Shown: piece by piece, positions 52,701 through 63,211 of the stretch | How the letters are laid out: the number at the start of each line of letters is the position of its first letter | How positions within the stretch are numbered: the stretch's first letter is position 1 | Source of the DNA: Mycobacterium sp. Root265 | GTDB lineage: Bacteria > Actinomycetota > Actinomycetes > Mycobacteriales > Mycobacteriaceae | DNA: 64,000 nt | Direction of reading: 5' to 3' | Assembly: GCF_001428895.1 (NCBI RefSeq) | Contig: NZ_LMJA01000005.1 | Location: 62,001 to 126,000, forward strand | Notes under the pieces: generated by a model | Database searches by the model: none | Told to the model about the DNA's origin: nothing | Seen by the model: the letters and a program-made list of their open reading frames with translations, nothing else | Program-made: the position numbers and the translations under genes

Positions 52701-53150
52701 ATGCAACTCACCCGGTTCACCGATCTGGGGCTGCGCACCATGATGCTGCTGGCCGCGGGCGACGCGGCCGAACGCCGCATCACCACCCGCAGCATCGCCG
52801 TCGGTGCCGATGCCTCCGAGCATCACATCGCCAAGGCCGTCGCGCGCCTGGTGGAACTCGGCATGGTGAACGCCCGGCGCGGACGGGTGGGCGGGCTCTC
52901 GCTGACCGAAGCCGGCCGCACCGCGTCGGTGGGCTGGCTGGTGCGCCGACTCGAAGGTGACGCCGAGGTCATCGACTGCGACGGCGGTGCCACCCCCTGC
53001 CCGCTGATCGCCGGGTGTCGATTGCGCCGCGTGCTGGGCGAAGCCAAAGAGGCCTTCTATCGCGAACTCGACAAGCACACCCTCGAAGACTTGACCGGTG
53101 GCGGCTTGCTGCCGGTCGTGACTCTCCCGCTGGAAAGGATCACCCGATGA
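52701..53150 (+). CDS. nsrR: Rrf2-family nitric oxide-sensing repressor NsrR
   Basis: 149 aa from ATG at 52701. Rrf2 winged helix (QLTRFTDLGLRTMMLLA, SEHHIAKAVARLVELGMVNARRG) and three Cys, Cys93, Cys100 and Cys106, that ligate the NO-sensitive [Fe-S] cluster as in NsrR. NO would displace cluster ligands and relieve repression. Its stop overlaps the hmp ATG by ATGA, so it autoregulates with its target. This pair is absent from the equivalent M. tuberculosis locus. Confidence 0.92.
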   Translation: MQLTRFTDLGLRTMMLLAAGDAAERRITTRSIAVGADASEHHIAKAVARLVELGMVNARRGRVGGLSLTEAGRTASVGWLVRRLEGDAEVIDCDGGATPCPLIAGCRLRRVLGEAKEAFYRELDKHTLEDLTGGGLLPVVTLPLERITR

Positions 53151-54286
53151 CCGTCACCACCCCCGCACAGGACCTGGAGCCCGCGCACGCCGACATGATC
53201 ACGGCCACGCTGCCCTTGGTCGGGGCCAATATCGACGCGATCACCCGGTCCTTCTATCAACGACTGTTCGAGGCGCACCCGTCGCTGCTGCGCAACCTGT
53301 TCAACCGGGGCAATCAGGCCCAGGGCGCCCAGCAGCGCGCACTGGCCGCGTCCATCGCGACCTTCGCGACCCACCTGGTGAACCCCGACCTGCCGCACCC
53401 GGCCGAACTGCTGTCGCGGATCGGGCACAAACACGCGTCGCTGGGCATCACCGCCGACCAGTACCCGATCGTGCACGAGCATCTGTTCGCCGCGATCGTC
53501 GAGGTGCTGGGCGCCGACACCGTCACCGCCGAGGTCGCCGAGGCCTGGGACAGCGTCTACTGGATCATGGCCGACACCCTGATCGACATGGAGCGTGCGC
53601 TCTATGAAGAGGCCGGGGTGGCCGCCGGTGACGTCTACCGGCGCGGGCGGGTCGCGGGCCGGGTGGACGACCCGTCCGGGGCGATTCTGGTGACCGTGGA
53701 CGGCCTGGACGCGACGTTCGAGCCGGGGCAGTACGTGTCGGTCGGGGTGACGCTGCCCGACGGCGCGCGCCAGCTGCGGCAGTACAGCCTGGTCAATGCG
53801 TCCGGTAGTGGTGAGCTGACGTTCGCGGTCAAGCCGGCCGGCGAGGTGTCGGGCTGGATCCGGGACAACCTGCGGGTCGGCGACCTGATCGACATCACCG
53901 TCCCGTTCGGTGATCTGCCGACCCCGCAGCCGGGCGCCCCGCTGGTGCTCATCTCCGCGGGCATCGGCATCACGCCGATGCTCGGCATCCTGGAAGCACT
54001 GCCGGCCGATGCCCGCGTGCAGGTGTTGCATGCCGACCGCAGCGAGCAGACCCACCCGCTGCGGGAGCGTCAGCGCGAACTCGTCGAGAAGCTGCCCAAC
54101 GCGACGCTGCAGCTCTGGTACGAGGACCTGCTGTCCTTGGATGGGGTGGAGTTGCCCGCCGACGCCGAGGTCTACCTCTGCGGCAACGACGGATTCGTGC
54201 GCGCGGTGCGCGAGCAGCTGGTCGGCCGTGGCGTGACCCGGGTGCACTGCGAGCTGTTCAGCCCCAACGACTGGCTGTTGTCCTGA
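53147..54286 (+). CDS. hmp: Flavohemoglobin / nitric oxide dioxygenase Hmp
   Basis: 379 aa from the ATG overlapping the nsrR stop. Globin domain (residues 10-145) with proximal His96 (GHKHASLGI); FAD domain with RQYSL (211-215) and GQYVSV; NAD(P)H domain with SAGIGITPMLGIL and YLCGNDGFV and the ending LFSPNDW. Converts NO + O2 to nitrate using NAD(P)H. Controlled by the adjacent NsrR. Confidence 0.94.
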   Translation: MTVTTPAQDLEPAHADMITATLPLVGANIDAITRSFYQRLFEAHPSLLRNLFNRGNQAQGAQQRALAASIATFATHLVNPDLPHPAELLSRIGHKHASLGITADQYPIVHEHLFAAIVEVLGADTVTAEVAEAWDSVYWIMADTLIDMERALYEEAGVAAGDVYRRGRVAGRVDDPSGAILVTVDGLDATFEPGQYVSVGVTLPDGARQLRQYSLVNASGSGELTFAVKPAGEVSGWIRDNLRVGDLIDITVPFGDLPTPQPGAPLVLISAGIGITPMLGILEALPADARVQVLHADRSEQTHPLRERQRELVEKLPNATLQLWYEDLLSLDGVELPADAEVYLCGNDGFVRAVREQLVGRGVTRVHCELFSPNDWLLS

Positions 54287-54288
54287 GT

Positions 54289-54339
54289 TACGTGGCTTCA
54301 GCTTCGTGACCATGCTTGTCGCGGAACTGAAGCCACGTA
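54289..54339. repeat. Inverted repeat with 13-bp arms
   Basis: Arms 54289-54301 and 54327-54339 are perfect complements (TACGTGGCTTCAG type), 25 bp apart, 2 bp after the hmp stop. Near-copies of the word occur at about 54359 and 54936, on both sides of the pseudogene. May terminate hmp or be a dispersed repeat. Confidence 0.65.
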
Positions 54340-54485
54340 CGTCCGGGCGCCGAATTCCGTACCTGGGTTCAGCCGCGGCCGGTTTCTCCACACGAAACTG
54401 ATGCCTGGGATGTCGGCCGGAACTTATCCACAGGGGCCCGAAACCTGGCATCGGATCTGTCGGCGAAAGGTGCCAGCATCTGGCC

Positions 54486-54934
54486 ATGGGGGTCGTGATC
54501 GGCAGTGAAGCGTTGGCGGCGGGCACGGTGACCCGTCACGAGCTACGGACGCGCTATCGCCGCATGTTCCCCGACATCTACGGACCGATCGAACCGTCGG
54601 TGCGGGACAGGGCCCGCGGGGCGTGGCTGTGGTCGCGGCGCCGAGGAGTGATCGCAGTAGTCGCGGCCTCGGCGTTGCATTACGCGAAGCGGATCGACGA
54701 TGACGTGCCGATCGAGATGCTGTGGCGCAACACCCATCCCTCAAGATCGCCGTGCAGTACGACGGCCGCCACCACCAGACCGACCGCGTGACCTACGTCC
54801 GCGACCAGAAGGTCAACCGGGCGCTGACGGCACTGGGCTGGATCGTCGTCCGGGCCATCGCCGAGGATTCCGACGCCGACGTGGTCGGCCGCGTCGCCGC
54901 CGCGTTGTACAGCCGCGGGTGGCGGGCCGCGTGA
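54486..54934 (+). pseudogene. Internally deleted DUF559 family gene
   Basis: From ATG 54486 the frame encodes the start of a mycobacterial DUF559 protein (IGSEALAAGTVTRHELRTRY, RARGAWLWSRRRGVIA, VPIEMLWRNTHPS). At about 54735 the reading jumps by one frame to the C-terminal nuclease-like end (VQYDGRHHQTDRVTYVRDQ, LGWIVVRAIAEDS, ALYSRGWRAA) ending at 54934. The usual middle of about 150-180 residues is missing. So an out-of-frame internal deletion has broken the gene; intact relatives are about 280 aa with a Vsr/restriction-endonuclease-like C-terminal fold. Confidence 0.8.
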
Positions 54935-55075
54935 GTAACGTGAGTTCAGCATGGATGCGCCGACGCTCACGCGGCCGAAGCGAGGCAGGGGAGAAGGCCA
55001 ATTCGTCGACCCGGCTTGAGTATCGTGGCGGCGAGGCCCGTGAGAGCCCCAAAAATGAGCCACAGACCAGCCGTT

Positions 55076-55105
55076 TTGGAGCCGGGAACAGGGAGAATGT
55101 ACCCT
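55076..55105 (+). promoter_or_regulatory. Candidate promoter for tRNA-Thr/tRNA-Met/rpmG-hadABC
   Basis: TTGGAG (55076-55081) and TACCCT (55100-55105) spaced by 18 bp, 33 bp before the tRNA-Thr. Typical SigA-like spacing; weak -35. Confidence 0.35.
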
Positions 55106-55137
55106 CTTTAAGGCCCTACGGCCGCAGGTAGTGCAAG

Positions 55138-55210
55138 GCCCCCTTAGCTCAGTCGGTAGAGCGTTTCCATGGTAAGGAAAAGGTCAACGGTTCGATTCCG
55201 TTAGGGGGCT
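55138..55210 (+). tRNA. tRNA-Thr (anticodon GGT)
   Basis: 73 nt cloverleaf. Acceptor 55138-55144 pairs with 55203-55209, discriminator T at 55210; anticodon loop ATGGTAA gives GGT. T-loop GGTTCGATTCC standard. CCA is not encoded. Matches the tRNA-Thr before rpmG and hadA in M. tuberculosis. Confidence 0.95.
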
Positions 55211-55247
55211 CGGTAGACGCTCGGCGGAGCTCCGCCGCGTCGATCGG

Positions 55248-55321
55248 GGCGGTGTAGCTCAGCTGGTTAGAGCGCACGACTCATAATCGTGAGGTCGGGA
55301 GATCGAGCCTCCCCACCGCTA
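55248..55321 (+). tRNA. tRNA-Met (anticodon CAT, elongator type)
   Basis: 74 nt. Acceptor 55248-55254 pairs with 55314-55320 (one G·U), discriminator A; anticodon loop CTCATAA gives CAT. The G1-U72 pair argues against initiator. T-loop reads ATCGAGC with A in place of the usual T54, while stem GGGAG/CTCCC pairs well. CCA not encoded. Confidence 0.93.
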
Positions 55322-55348
55322 CAGGTAGAACAACGAGAGGCAAGAGAC

Positions 55349-55516
55349 GTGGCGTCGAGTACCGACGTACGGCCGAAGATCACTTTGGCCTGCGAGGTGT
55401 GCAAGCACCGTAACTACATCACCAAGAAGAACCGGCGGAACGATCCCGATCGCCTGGAGATCAAGAAGTTCTGCCCGAACTGTGGTCACCACCAGCCCCA
55501 TAAAGAGTCGCGGTAG
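55349..55516 (+). CDS. rpmG: 50S ribosomal protein L33
   Basis: 55 aa from GTG at 55349, with GAGAGG upstream. L33 sequence: [20 protein letters not shown] ending [14 protein letters not shown] (two CxxC). The four Cys show the zinc-binding (C+) form. Positions it as rpmG2 of the hadABC locus. 27 bp after the tRNA-Met gene, with 9 bp to hadA, so one transcript. Confidence 0.96.
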   Translation: MASSTDVRPKITLACEVCKHRNYITKKNRRNDPDRLEIKKFCPNCGHHQPHKESR

Positions 55517-55525
55517 CCCTTCGTC

Positions 55526-56002
55526 GTGACACTGTCGGAGAAAATCGTCGGGATGCATTACCGCTATCCCGACGCCTACGAGGTTGGCCGCGAGAAGATC
55601 CGTGAGCACGCCATCGCCGTCAAGAACGATGATGCTTTCTACTTCGATGAGGCTGTCGCCGCCGAGCTCGGGCATGACTCGCTGCCGGCGCCGCTGACGT
55701 TCATTTGCATCTTCGGGTTGACGGCGCAGTTGGCATTCTTCGACGATGCGAACATCGGCATCCACGACGCTCAGATCGTGCAGGTCGATCAGGAGCTGAA
55801 GTTCCAGCGGCCGATCCGGGCCGGGGACAAACTGTATTGCGACGTCTACGTGGAATCGGTCCGGAAGGCACACGGCACCGACATCATCGTCACCAAGAAC
55901 ATCATCACCAACGACAGCGGTGACGTCGTCCAGGAGGCCTTCACGACCCTCGCGGGGCGTTCAGGCGACGGAGAAGAGGGCTTTTCAGATGGCACTGCGT
56001 GA
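55526..56002 (+). CDS. hadA: (3R)-hydroxyacyl-ACP dehydratase subunit HadA
   Basis: 158 aa from GTG at 55526. Hot-dog fold non-catalytic partner: N-terminal KIVGMHYRYPDAYEVGREKI, FICIFGLTAQLAFFDDANIG, IVQVDQELKFQRPI. HadA binds HadB to form the FAS-II dehydratase acting on medium-long 3-hydroxyacyl-AcpM in mycolic acid synthesis; target of thiacetazone-type drugs. It overlaps hadB by 14 bp. Confidence 0.96.
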   Translation: MTLSEKIVGMHYRYPDAYEVGREKIREHAIAVKNDDAFYFDEAVAAELGHDSLPAPLTFICIFGLTAQLAFFDDANIGIHDAQIVQVDQELKFQRPIRAGDKLYCDVYVESVRKAHGTDIIVTKNIITNDSGDVVQEAFTTLAGRSGDGEEGFSDGTA

Positions 56003-56417
56003 GTTCAGTTCGGTAAGCGTCGGCGACACCCTTCCCGAGAAGGTCATCCCGTTGACCCGTCAGGATCTGGTCAACTACGCCGGCGTTTCTGGCGACCTGA
56101 ACCCGATCCACTGGGACGACGAGATCGCCAAGCAGGTCGGCCTCGACACCGCGATCGCGCACGGCATGCTCACCATGGGTCTCGGTGGCGGCTACGTCAC
56201 CTCCTGGGTCGGCGACCCGGCCGCCGTGACCGAGTACAACGTCCGCTTCACCGCGGTTGTGCCGGTGCCCAACGACGGCGTCGGCGCCGAGATCGTGTTC
56301 AACGGCCGCGTGAAATCGGTTGAGCCCGAGGACAAGTCGGTGACGATCGCGATCTCCGCCACCACCGGTGGCAAGAAGATCTTCGGCCGCGCCATCGCGA
56401 CCGCGAAGCTGGCCTGA
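55989..56417 (+). CDS. hadB: (3R)-hydroxyacyl-ACP dehydratase subunit HadB (catalytic)
   Basis: 142 aa from ATG at 55989. MaoC-type catalytic hydratase motif GDLNPIHWDD with Asp36 and His41, then AIAHGMLTMGLGGGY. Provides the active site to both HadAB and HadBC dimers of FAS-II. One base separates it from hadC. Confidence 0.96.
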   Translation: MALREFSSVSVGDTLPEKVIPLTRQDLVNYAGVSGDLNPIHWDDEIAKQVGLDTAIAHGMLTMGLGGGYVTSWVGDPAAVTEYNVRFTAVVPVPNDGVGAEIVFNGRVKSVEPEDKSVTIAISATTGGKKIFGRAIATAKLA

Positions 56418-56418
56418 C

Positions 56419-56928
56419 ATGGCCTTACGCACAGACATCCTCGGGATGGTCTACAAGTACCCCGAGGTCTTCGTGGTGGGCCGCGAGCAGGTCAAGCAGT
56501 TCGCGCTCGCGGTGAAGTCGCCCGATCCGGCGTCGCTGCACGAAGAGGCCGCCGCCGAGTTGGGCCATGACACCCTGGTCGCCGGTCCGACGTTCGTCTC
56601 CATCGTGGCACTGCTCGTCCAGCAGGACTTCTTCCGCAACGTCGACGTCGGCATGGAGACCATGCAGATCATCCAGGTCGACCAGCGCTTCGTGTACCAC
56701 CGCCCGATCAAGGTGGGCGACCGGCTGCACGCCGAGCTGGAGATCAAGTCGGTGGAGAACCGCTTCAACGCCGACATCGTGGTGACCCGCAACGTCCTGA
56801 CCGACGATGACGGCGGGATCATCATGGAGGCGTTCACCACGTTGATGGGCCACGAAGGCGACAACTCGGTGTCGGTGCGCTACGACCGTGAGACCGGACA
56901 GGTGCTCCGGGCCGCGGTAGGGGAGTAG
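56419..56928 (+). CDS. hadC: (3R)-hydroxyacyl-ACP dehydratase subunit HadC
   Basis: 169 aa from ATG at 56419. Hot-dog fold, homologous to HadA (YKYPEVFVVGREQVKQFALAV, AAAELGHDTLVAGPTFVSIVALLVQ cut here, IIQVDQRFVYHRPI). Forms HadBC with HadB for long-chain, late mycolate elongation. Catalytic Asp/His absent, as usual for HadC. Confidence 0.96.
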   Translation: MALRTDILGMVYKYPEVFVVGREQVKQFALAVKSPDPASLHEEAAAELGHDTLVAGPTFVSIVALLVQQDFFRNVDVGMETMQIIQVDQRFVYHRPIKVGDRLHAELEIKSVENRFNADIVVTRNVLTDDDGGIIMEAFTTLMGHEGDNSVSVRYDRETGQVLRAAVGE

Positions 56929-56965
56929 CGACCTAGGGGATTAGTAACTCGCATGTGGGCCGATG

Positions 56966-57041
56966 TACACTCGGTCCTCGGGGTTTTCCCACTACAGCGC
57001 GCTGTCCGTCGGTTCGGAAATCGGCCGATCGGAGAGCGCGC
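56966..57041 (+). promoter_or_regulatory. Candidate promoter and leader hairpin of tRNA-Trp/secE/nusG
   Basis: TACACT (56966-56971) is a mycobacterial-type -10; the -35 is weak. Downstream, 56997-57003 pairs with 57035-57041 (7 bp), with further CCG/CGG pairing inside, ahead of the tRNA at 57064. May be a hadC terminator or leader structure. Confidence 0.3.
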
Positions 57042-57063
57042 AGTTATGTGAAGCCTCGAACGA

Positions 57064-57136
<73 letters not shown>

Positions 57137-57204
57137 CTCAACTGAATACTCGACAAGTGTGGACACTGGAAGGTGACCACACGTACACAGACGAAAGGCA
57201 TGCG

Positions 57205-57648
57205 GTGAGCGACGATCAACCGCCTCTGGGGCCTTCGGCAGGCGAAGGGCCAGAGGACGGCCAGACGAGCGGTGCCGCCGCCGTTCCCGCCGGACCGCTG
57301 CGCCCCACCGGAAAGCGGTCGCGACGCACGGCAGCCGAACCGGCCGGAGGCGCCGTCGCGGTGTCCGACGCCGAGGACGCGGATGACGCCGGATCCGATG
57401 ACAAGCCGGCCAAGCGCACGAAGCCGGCCAAGGCTGCGAAGACGGGCGAGGAACGGGTCAATCCGTTCCAGTTCGTCTGGACCTACCTGAAGCAGGTCAT
57501 CGGAGAACTGCGCAAGGTCATCTGGCCGAACCGCAAGCAGATGGTCACCTACACCACCGTGGTCTTGGTGTTCCTGGCCTTCATGGTCGCGCTGATCGGT
57601 GGTGTCGACCTCGGGCTTGCAAAGCTCGTGGCGATCATCTTCGGCTGA
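57205..57648 (+). CDS. secE: Preprotein translocase subunit SecE
   Basis: 147 aa from GTG at 57205 with AAAGG upstream. Long charged N-terminal extension (about 85 residues, Ala/Pro/Asp/Lys-rich) typical of actinobacterial SecE, then [29 protein letters not shown] amphipathic helix (given in part) and one membrane helix. Essential clamp of SecYEG. Upstream of nusG by 30 bp. Confidence 0.95.
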   Translation: MSDDQPPLGPSAGEGPEDGQTSGAAAVPAGPLRPTGKRSRRTAAEPAGGAVAVSDAEDADDAGSDDKPAKRTKPAKAAKTGEERVNPFQFVWTYLKQVIGELRKVIWPNRKQMVTYTTVVLVFLAFMVALIGGVDLGLAKLVAIIFG

Positions 57649-58449
<801 letters not shown>

Positions 58450-58502
58450 GTTTTCGGGCCCGGATATCGGCTGGGCCCATCGAGAGAAGGAAAAACCAGA
58501 GC

Positions 58503-58931
58503 ATGGCCCCCAAGAAGAAGGTCACCGGGCTGATCAAGCTCCAGATCCAGGCCGGGCAGGCCAACCCTGCGCCGCCCGTGGGTCCGGCGCTCGGCCAGCA
58601 CGGCGTCAACATCATGGAATTCTGCAAGGCGTACAACGCCGCGACGGAGTCGCAGCGCGGCAACGTCATCCCCGTGGAGATCACCGTCTACGAGGACCGC
58701 AGCTTCACGTTCGCGCTGAAGACCCCGCCCGCCGCCAAGCTGCTGCTCAAGGCCGCAGGCGTGCAGAAGGGTTCGGGCACCCCGCACACCACCAAGGTCG
58801 CCACGGTGACCTGGGATCAGGTGCGCGAGATCGCCGAGACCAAGAAGGAAGACCTCAACGCCAACGACATCGACGCCGCCGCGAAGATCATCGCCGGCAC
58901 CGCACGGTCGATGGGCATCACGGTCAAGTAA
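58503..58931 (+). CDS. rplK: 50S ribosomal protein L11
   Basis: 142 aa from ATG. L11 hallmarks: [35 protein letters not shown] (in part) and the C-terminal rRNA-binding domain ending ARSMGITVK. Site of thiostrepton action with 23S rRNA. Followed by rplA. Confidence 0.97.
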   Translation: MAPKKKVTGLIKLQIQAGQANPAPPVGPALGQHGVNIMEFCKAYNAATESQRGNVIPVEITVYEDRSFTFALKTPPAAKLLLKAAGVQKGSGTPHTTKVATVTWDQVREIAETKKEDLNANDIDAAAKIIAGTARSMGITVK

Positions 58932-59010
58932 GTCGCCCCAAGGCACCGGAAAAATTTGTGGGAGAGCCCGCTTCGGCTCGCCAACCACATCCTCTGAACT
59001 GGAGATATGA

Positions 59011-59724
59011 ATGAGCAAGAACAGCAAGGCATACCGCGAAGCCGCCGAGAAGGTGGACCGCGACAATCTCTACACCCCTCTTGAGGCCGCACGGCTGGCC
59101 AAGGAGACCTCCTCGAAGAAGCAGGACGCCACCGTCGAGGTTGCGGTCCGCTTGGGTGTCGACCCCCGCAAGGCGGACCAGATGGTGCGTGGCACCGTCA
59201 ACCTGCCGCACGGCACCGGTAAGACGGCCCGTGTCGCGGTGTTCGCCGTGGGTGAGAAGGCTGAGCAGGCTGTCGCAGCCGGCGCCGATATCGTCGGCAG
59301 CGATGACCTGATCGAGAAGATCCAGGGCGGTTTCCTGGACTTCGACGCCGCGATCGCCACCCCTGACCAGATGGCCAAGGTCGGTCGCATCGCGCGCGTC
59401 CTGGGCCCGCGTGGTCTGATGCCGAACCCCAAGACCGGCACCGTGACCGCTGACGTCGCCAAGGCCGTCAACGACATCAAGGGCGGCAAGATCAACTTCC
59501 GCGTCGACAAGCAGGCCAACCTGCACTTCGTGATCGGCAAGGCGTCCTTCGACGAGAAGGCCCTCGCCGAGAACTACGGTGCCGCGCTCGACGAGATCCT
59601 GCGCGCCAAGCCGTCGTCGTCCAAGGGGCGTTACGTCAAGAAGGTCACCGTCTCCACCACCACCGGCCCGGGCATCCCCGTCGACCCGGCGGTCACCCGT
59701 AACTTCACGGAGGATCAGGTCTGA
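59011..59724 (+). CDS. rplA: 50S ribosomal protein L1
   Basis: 237 aa from ATG, CTGGAG upstream. L1 motifs [30 protein letters not shown] and [14 protein letters not shown]. Builds the L1 stalk and represses its own operon by binding mRNA in other bacteria. Last gene before the strong terminator. Confidence 0.97.
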   Translation: MSKNSKAYREAAEKVDRDNLYTPLEAARLAKETSSKKQDATVEVAVRLGVDPRKADQMVRGTVNLPHGTGKTARVAVFAVGEKAEQAVAAGADIVGSDDLIEKIQGGFLDFDAAIATPDQMAKVGRIARVLGPRGLMPNPKTGTVTADVAKAVNDIKGGKINFRVDKQANLHFVIGKASFDEKALAENYGAALDEILRAKPSSSKGRYVKKVTVSTTTGPGIPVDPAVTRNFTEDQV

Positions 59725-59743
59725 GAGTGACCCGCAGCTCGTC

Positions 59744-59772
59744 CCGAAGCCCCGCCATTGGCGGGGCTTCGG
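59744..59772 (+). terminator. Strong hairpin terminator after rplA
   Basis: Perfect 13-bp stem (59744-59756 with 59760-59772), 3-base loop, then TGTTTCTGG. Starts 19 bp after the rplA stop. Confidence 0.88.
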
Positions 59773-59882
59773 TGTTTCTGGGGTTGGGTCAGTATGCGGA
59801 CCGCATTTTGGTTTCCGGTGCAAACAACCGAGTATGCCGGAGGGACGTGTAGTCAGCCATTGGGACAGGCATGTGTCACGAT

Positions 59883-61756
<1,874 letters not shown>

Positions 61757-61771
61757 CCAGAGGCCCAGATA

Positions 61772-63193
61772 ATGGTCGAGTACGGTAAAGCCTTGCAGGT
61801 CAGCGCAACTCCGATTCCTGGTCTGATGGTCGTCGATCTACCAGTGCATGGGGACAACCGTGGCTGGTTCAAGGAGAACTGGCAGCGCGAGAAGATGGTT
61901 GCCGCTGGACTCCCGGACTTCGGCCCGGTCCAGAACAACGTGTCGTTTAATGACGCCGTAGGAACGACGCGCGGTATCCACGCCGAACCGTGGGACAAGT
62001 ATGTCTCGGTGGCCACAGGCCGGATCTTCGGAGCGTGGGTGGATCTGCGTGCCGGTCCGACCTTCGGCACCGTGTTTACGGCCGAGGTCGACGCATCTCG
62101 CGCGGTATTCGTACCCCGCGGGGTAGGCAATGCATTTCAGACACTGGAGCCGAAAACCGGTTACGTCTATCTGGTGAATGATCACTGGACGGCGGATGCG
62201 CAGTATGCGGCCGTGAACCTCGCTGACGGGACACTTGCCATCGACTGGCCGATTCCACTGGCAGACGCTGAGTTGTCGGCAAAGGATCGGGCTCACCCAG
62301 CGCTGGGAGATGTCACACCGGTCTCAGCACGCAAGACCTTGGTGCTGGGGGCGGGTGGTCAACTAGGTCGTGCCCTGCGCGAATTGTATTCGGATGCATC
62401 ATATGTCGAGTTCGCGGAGCGTTCCGATCTGGATCTCGCCGGCGATGTGGGCGGTGCTCGCCGGTGGCGCGACTACGACACGGTGATCAACGCTGCGGCG
62501 TATACCGCTGTCGATGCTGCCGAGACATCAGATGGCCGAGCTGCGGCGTGGGCCACCAATGTGACCGGCGTCGCCGAGTTGGCCCGGGTCGCCACCACCT
62601 ACGCTCTGACCCTCGTGCACATCTCCAGTGACTATGTGTTCGACGGCAGCGCGGACGGGCCGTACCGAGAGGATGATCCTGTTGCCCCGCTCGGTGTTTA
62701 CGGGCAGACCAAGGCTTCGGGGGATCAGATCGTGGCGACGGTGCCGCGCCACTACATCGTGCGAACATCGTGGGTGATCGGCGACGGGCGTAACTTCGTG
62801 CGCACCATGCTGTCGTTGGCTGAACGCGGCATCAATCCCTCGGTGGTGAACGATCAGTGTGGCCGCCTGACATTCACCAACGAGATCGCCGGATCCATCA
62901 GGCATTTGTTGGAATCGGATGCGCCCTACGGCGTGTACAACGTCACCGGGTCCGGGCCGACCATGTCGTGGGCCGATATCGCCCGACGAACCTTTGAGCT
63001 CGCCGGGCACGACCCAAATCGCATCACCGGAGTCAGCACTTCGAATTATTTCGCCGATGCTGCAGGACCGACTGCGCCGAGGCCGAGTAACAGTGCGCTG
63101 GATCTGACGAAGATCGAGGCGACGGGGTATTCGCCCGACGATGTCGATCTGAGACTGAAGCGATACTGCGAGGCGGCGGGGAAGTCGGGCTGA
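61772..63193 (+). CDS. Fused dTDP-4-dehydrorhamnose 3,5-epimerase / reductase (RmlC-RmlD)
   Basis: 473 aa. Residues 5-182 are a cupin epimerase (RmlC): DNRGWFKENWQRE, TRGIHAEPWDKYV with catalytic His70, VPRGVGNAFQTL, TGYVYLVNDHW with the Tyr acid near 133. Residues 187-473 are the SDR reductase (RmlD): VLGAGGQLGRAL (191-202), HISSDYVFDGS, YGQTK with Tyr310/Lys314, and RTSWVIGDG. Both catalytic sets look intact. One chain thus does the last two steps, the intermediate passing between active sites. With rmlA and rmlB the pathway is complete. Confidence 0.95.
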   Translation: MVEYGKALQVSATPIPGLMVVDLPVHGDNRGWFKENWQREKMVAAGLPDFGPVQNNVSFNDAVGTTRGIHAEPWDKYVSVATGRIFGAWVDLRAGPTFGTVFTAEVDASRAVFVPRGVGNAFQTLEPKTGYVYLVNDHWTADAQYAAVNLADGTLAIDWPIPLADAELSAKDRAHPALGDVTPVSARKTLVLGAGGQLGRALRELYSDASYVEFAERSDLDLAGDVGGARRWRDYDTVINAAAYTAVDAAETSDGRAAAWATNVTGVAELARVATTYALTLVHISSDYVFDGSADGPYREDDPVAPLGVYGQTKASGDQIVATVPRHYIVRTSWVIGDGRNFVRTMLSLAERGINPSVVNDQCGRLTFTNEIAGSIRHLLESDAPYGVYNVTGSGPTMSWADIARRTFELAGHDPNRITGVSTSNYFADAAGPTAPRPSNSALDLTKIEATGYSPDDVDLRLKRYCEAAGKSG

Positions 63194-63211
63194 GCAATCG
63201 GTCGGTGAGCT

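Noticed and set aside
54700-55131. 143-codon plus frame after the DUF559 remnant
   Set aside because: Arg/Pro-rich and it crosses the likely tRNA promoter; no family resemblance.
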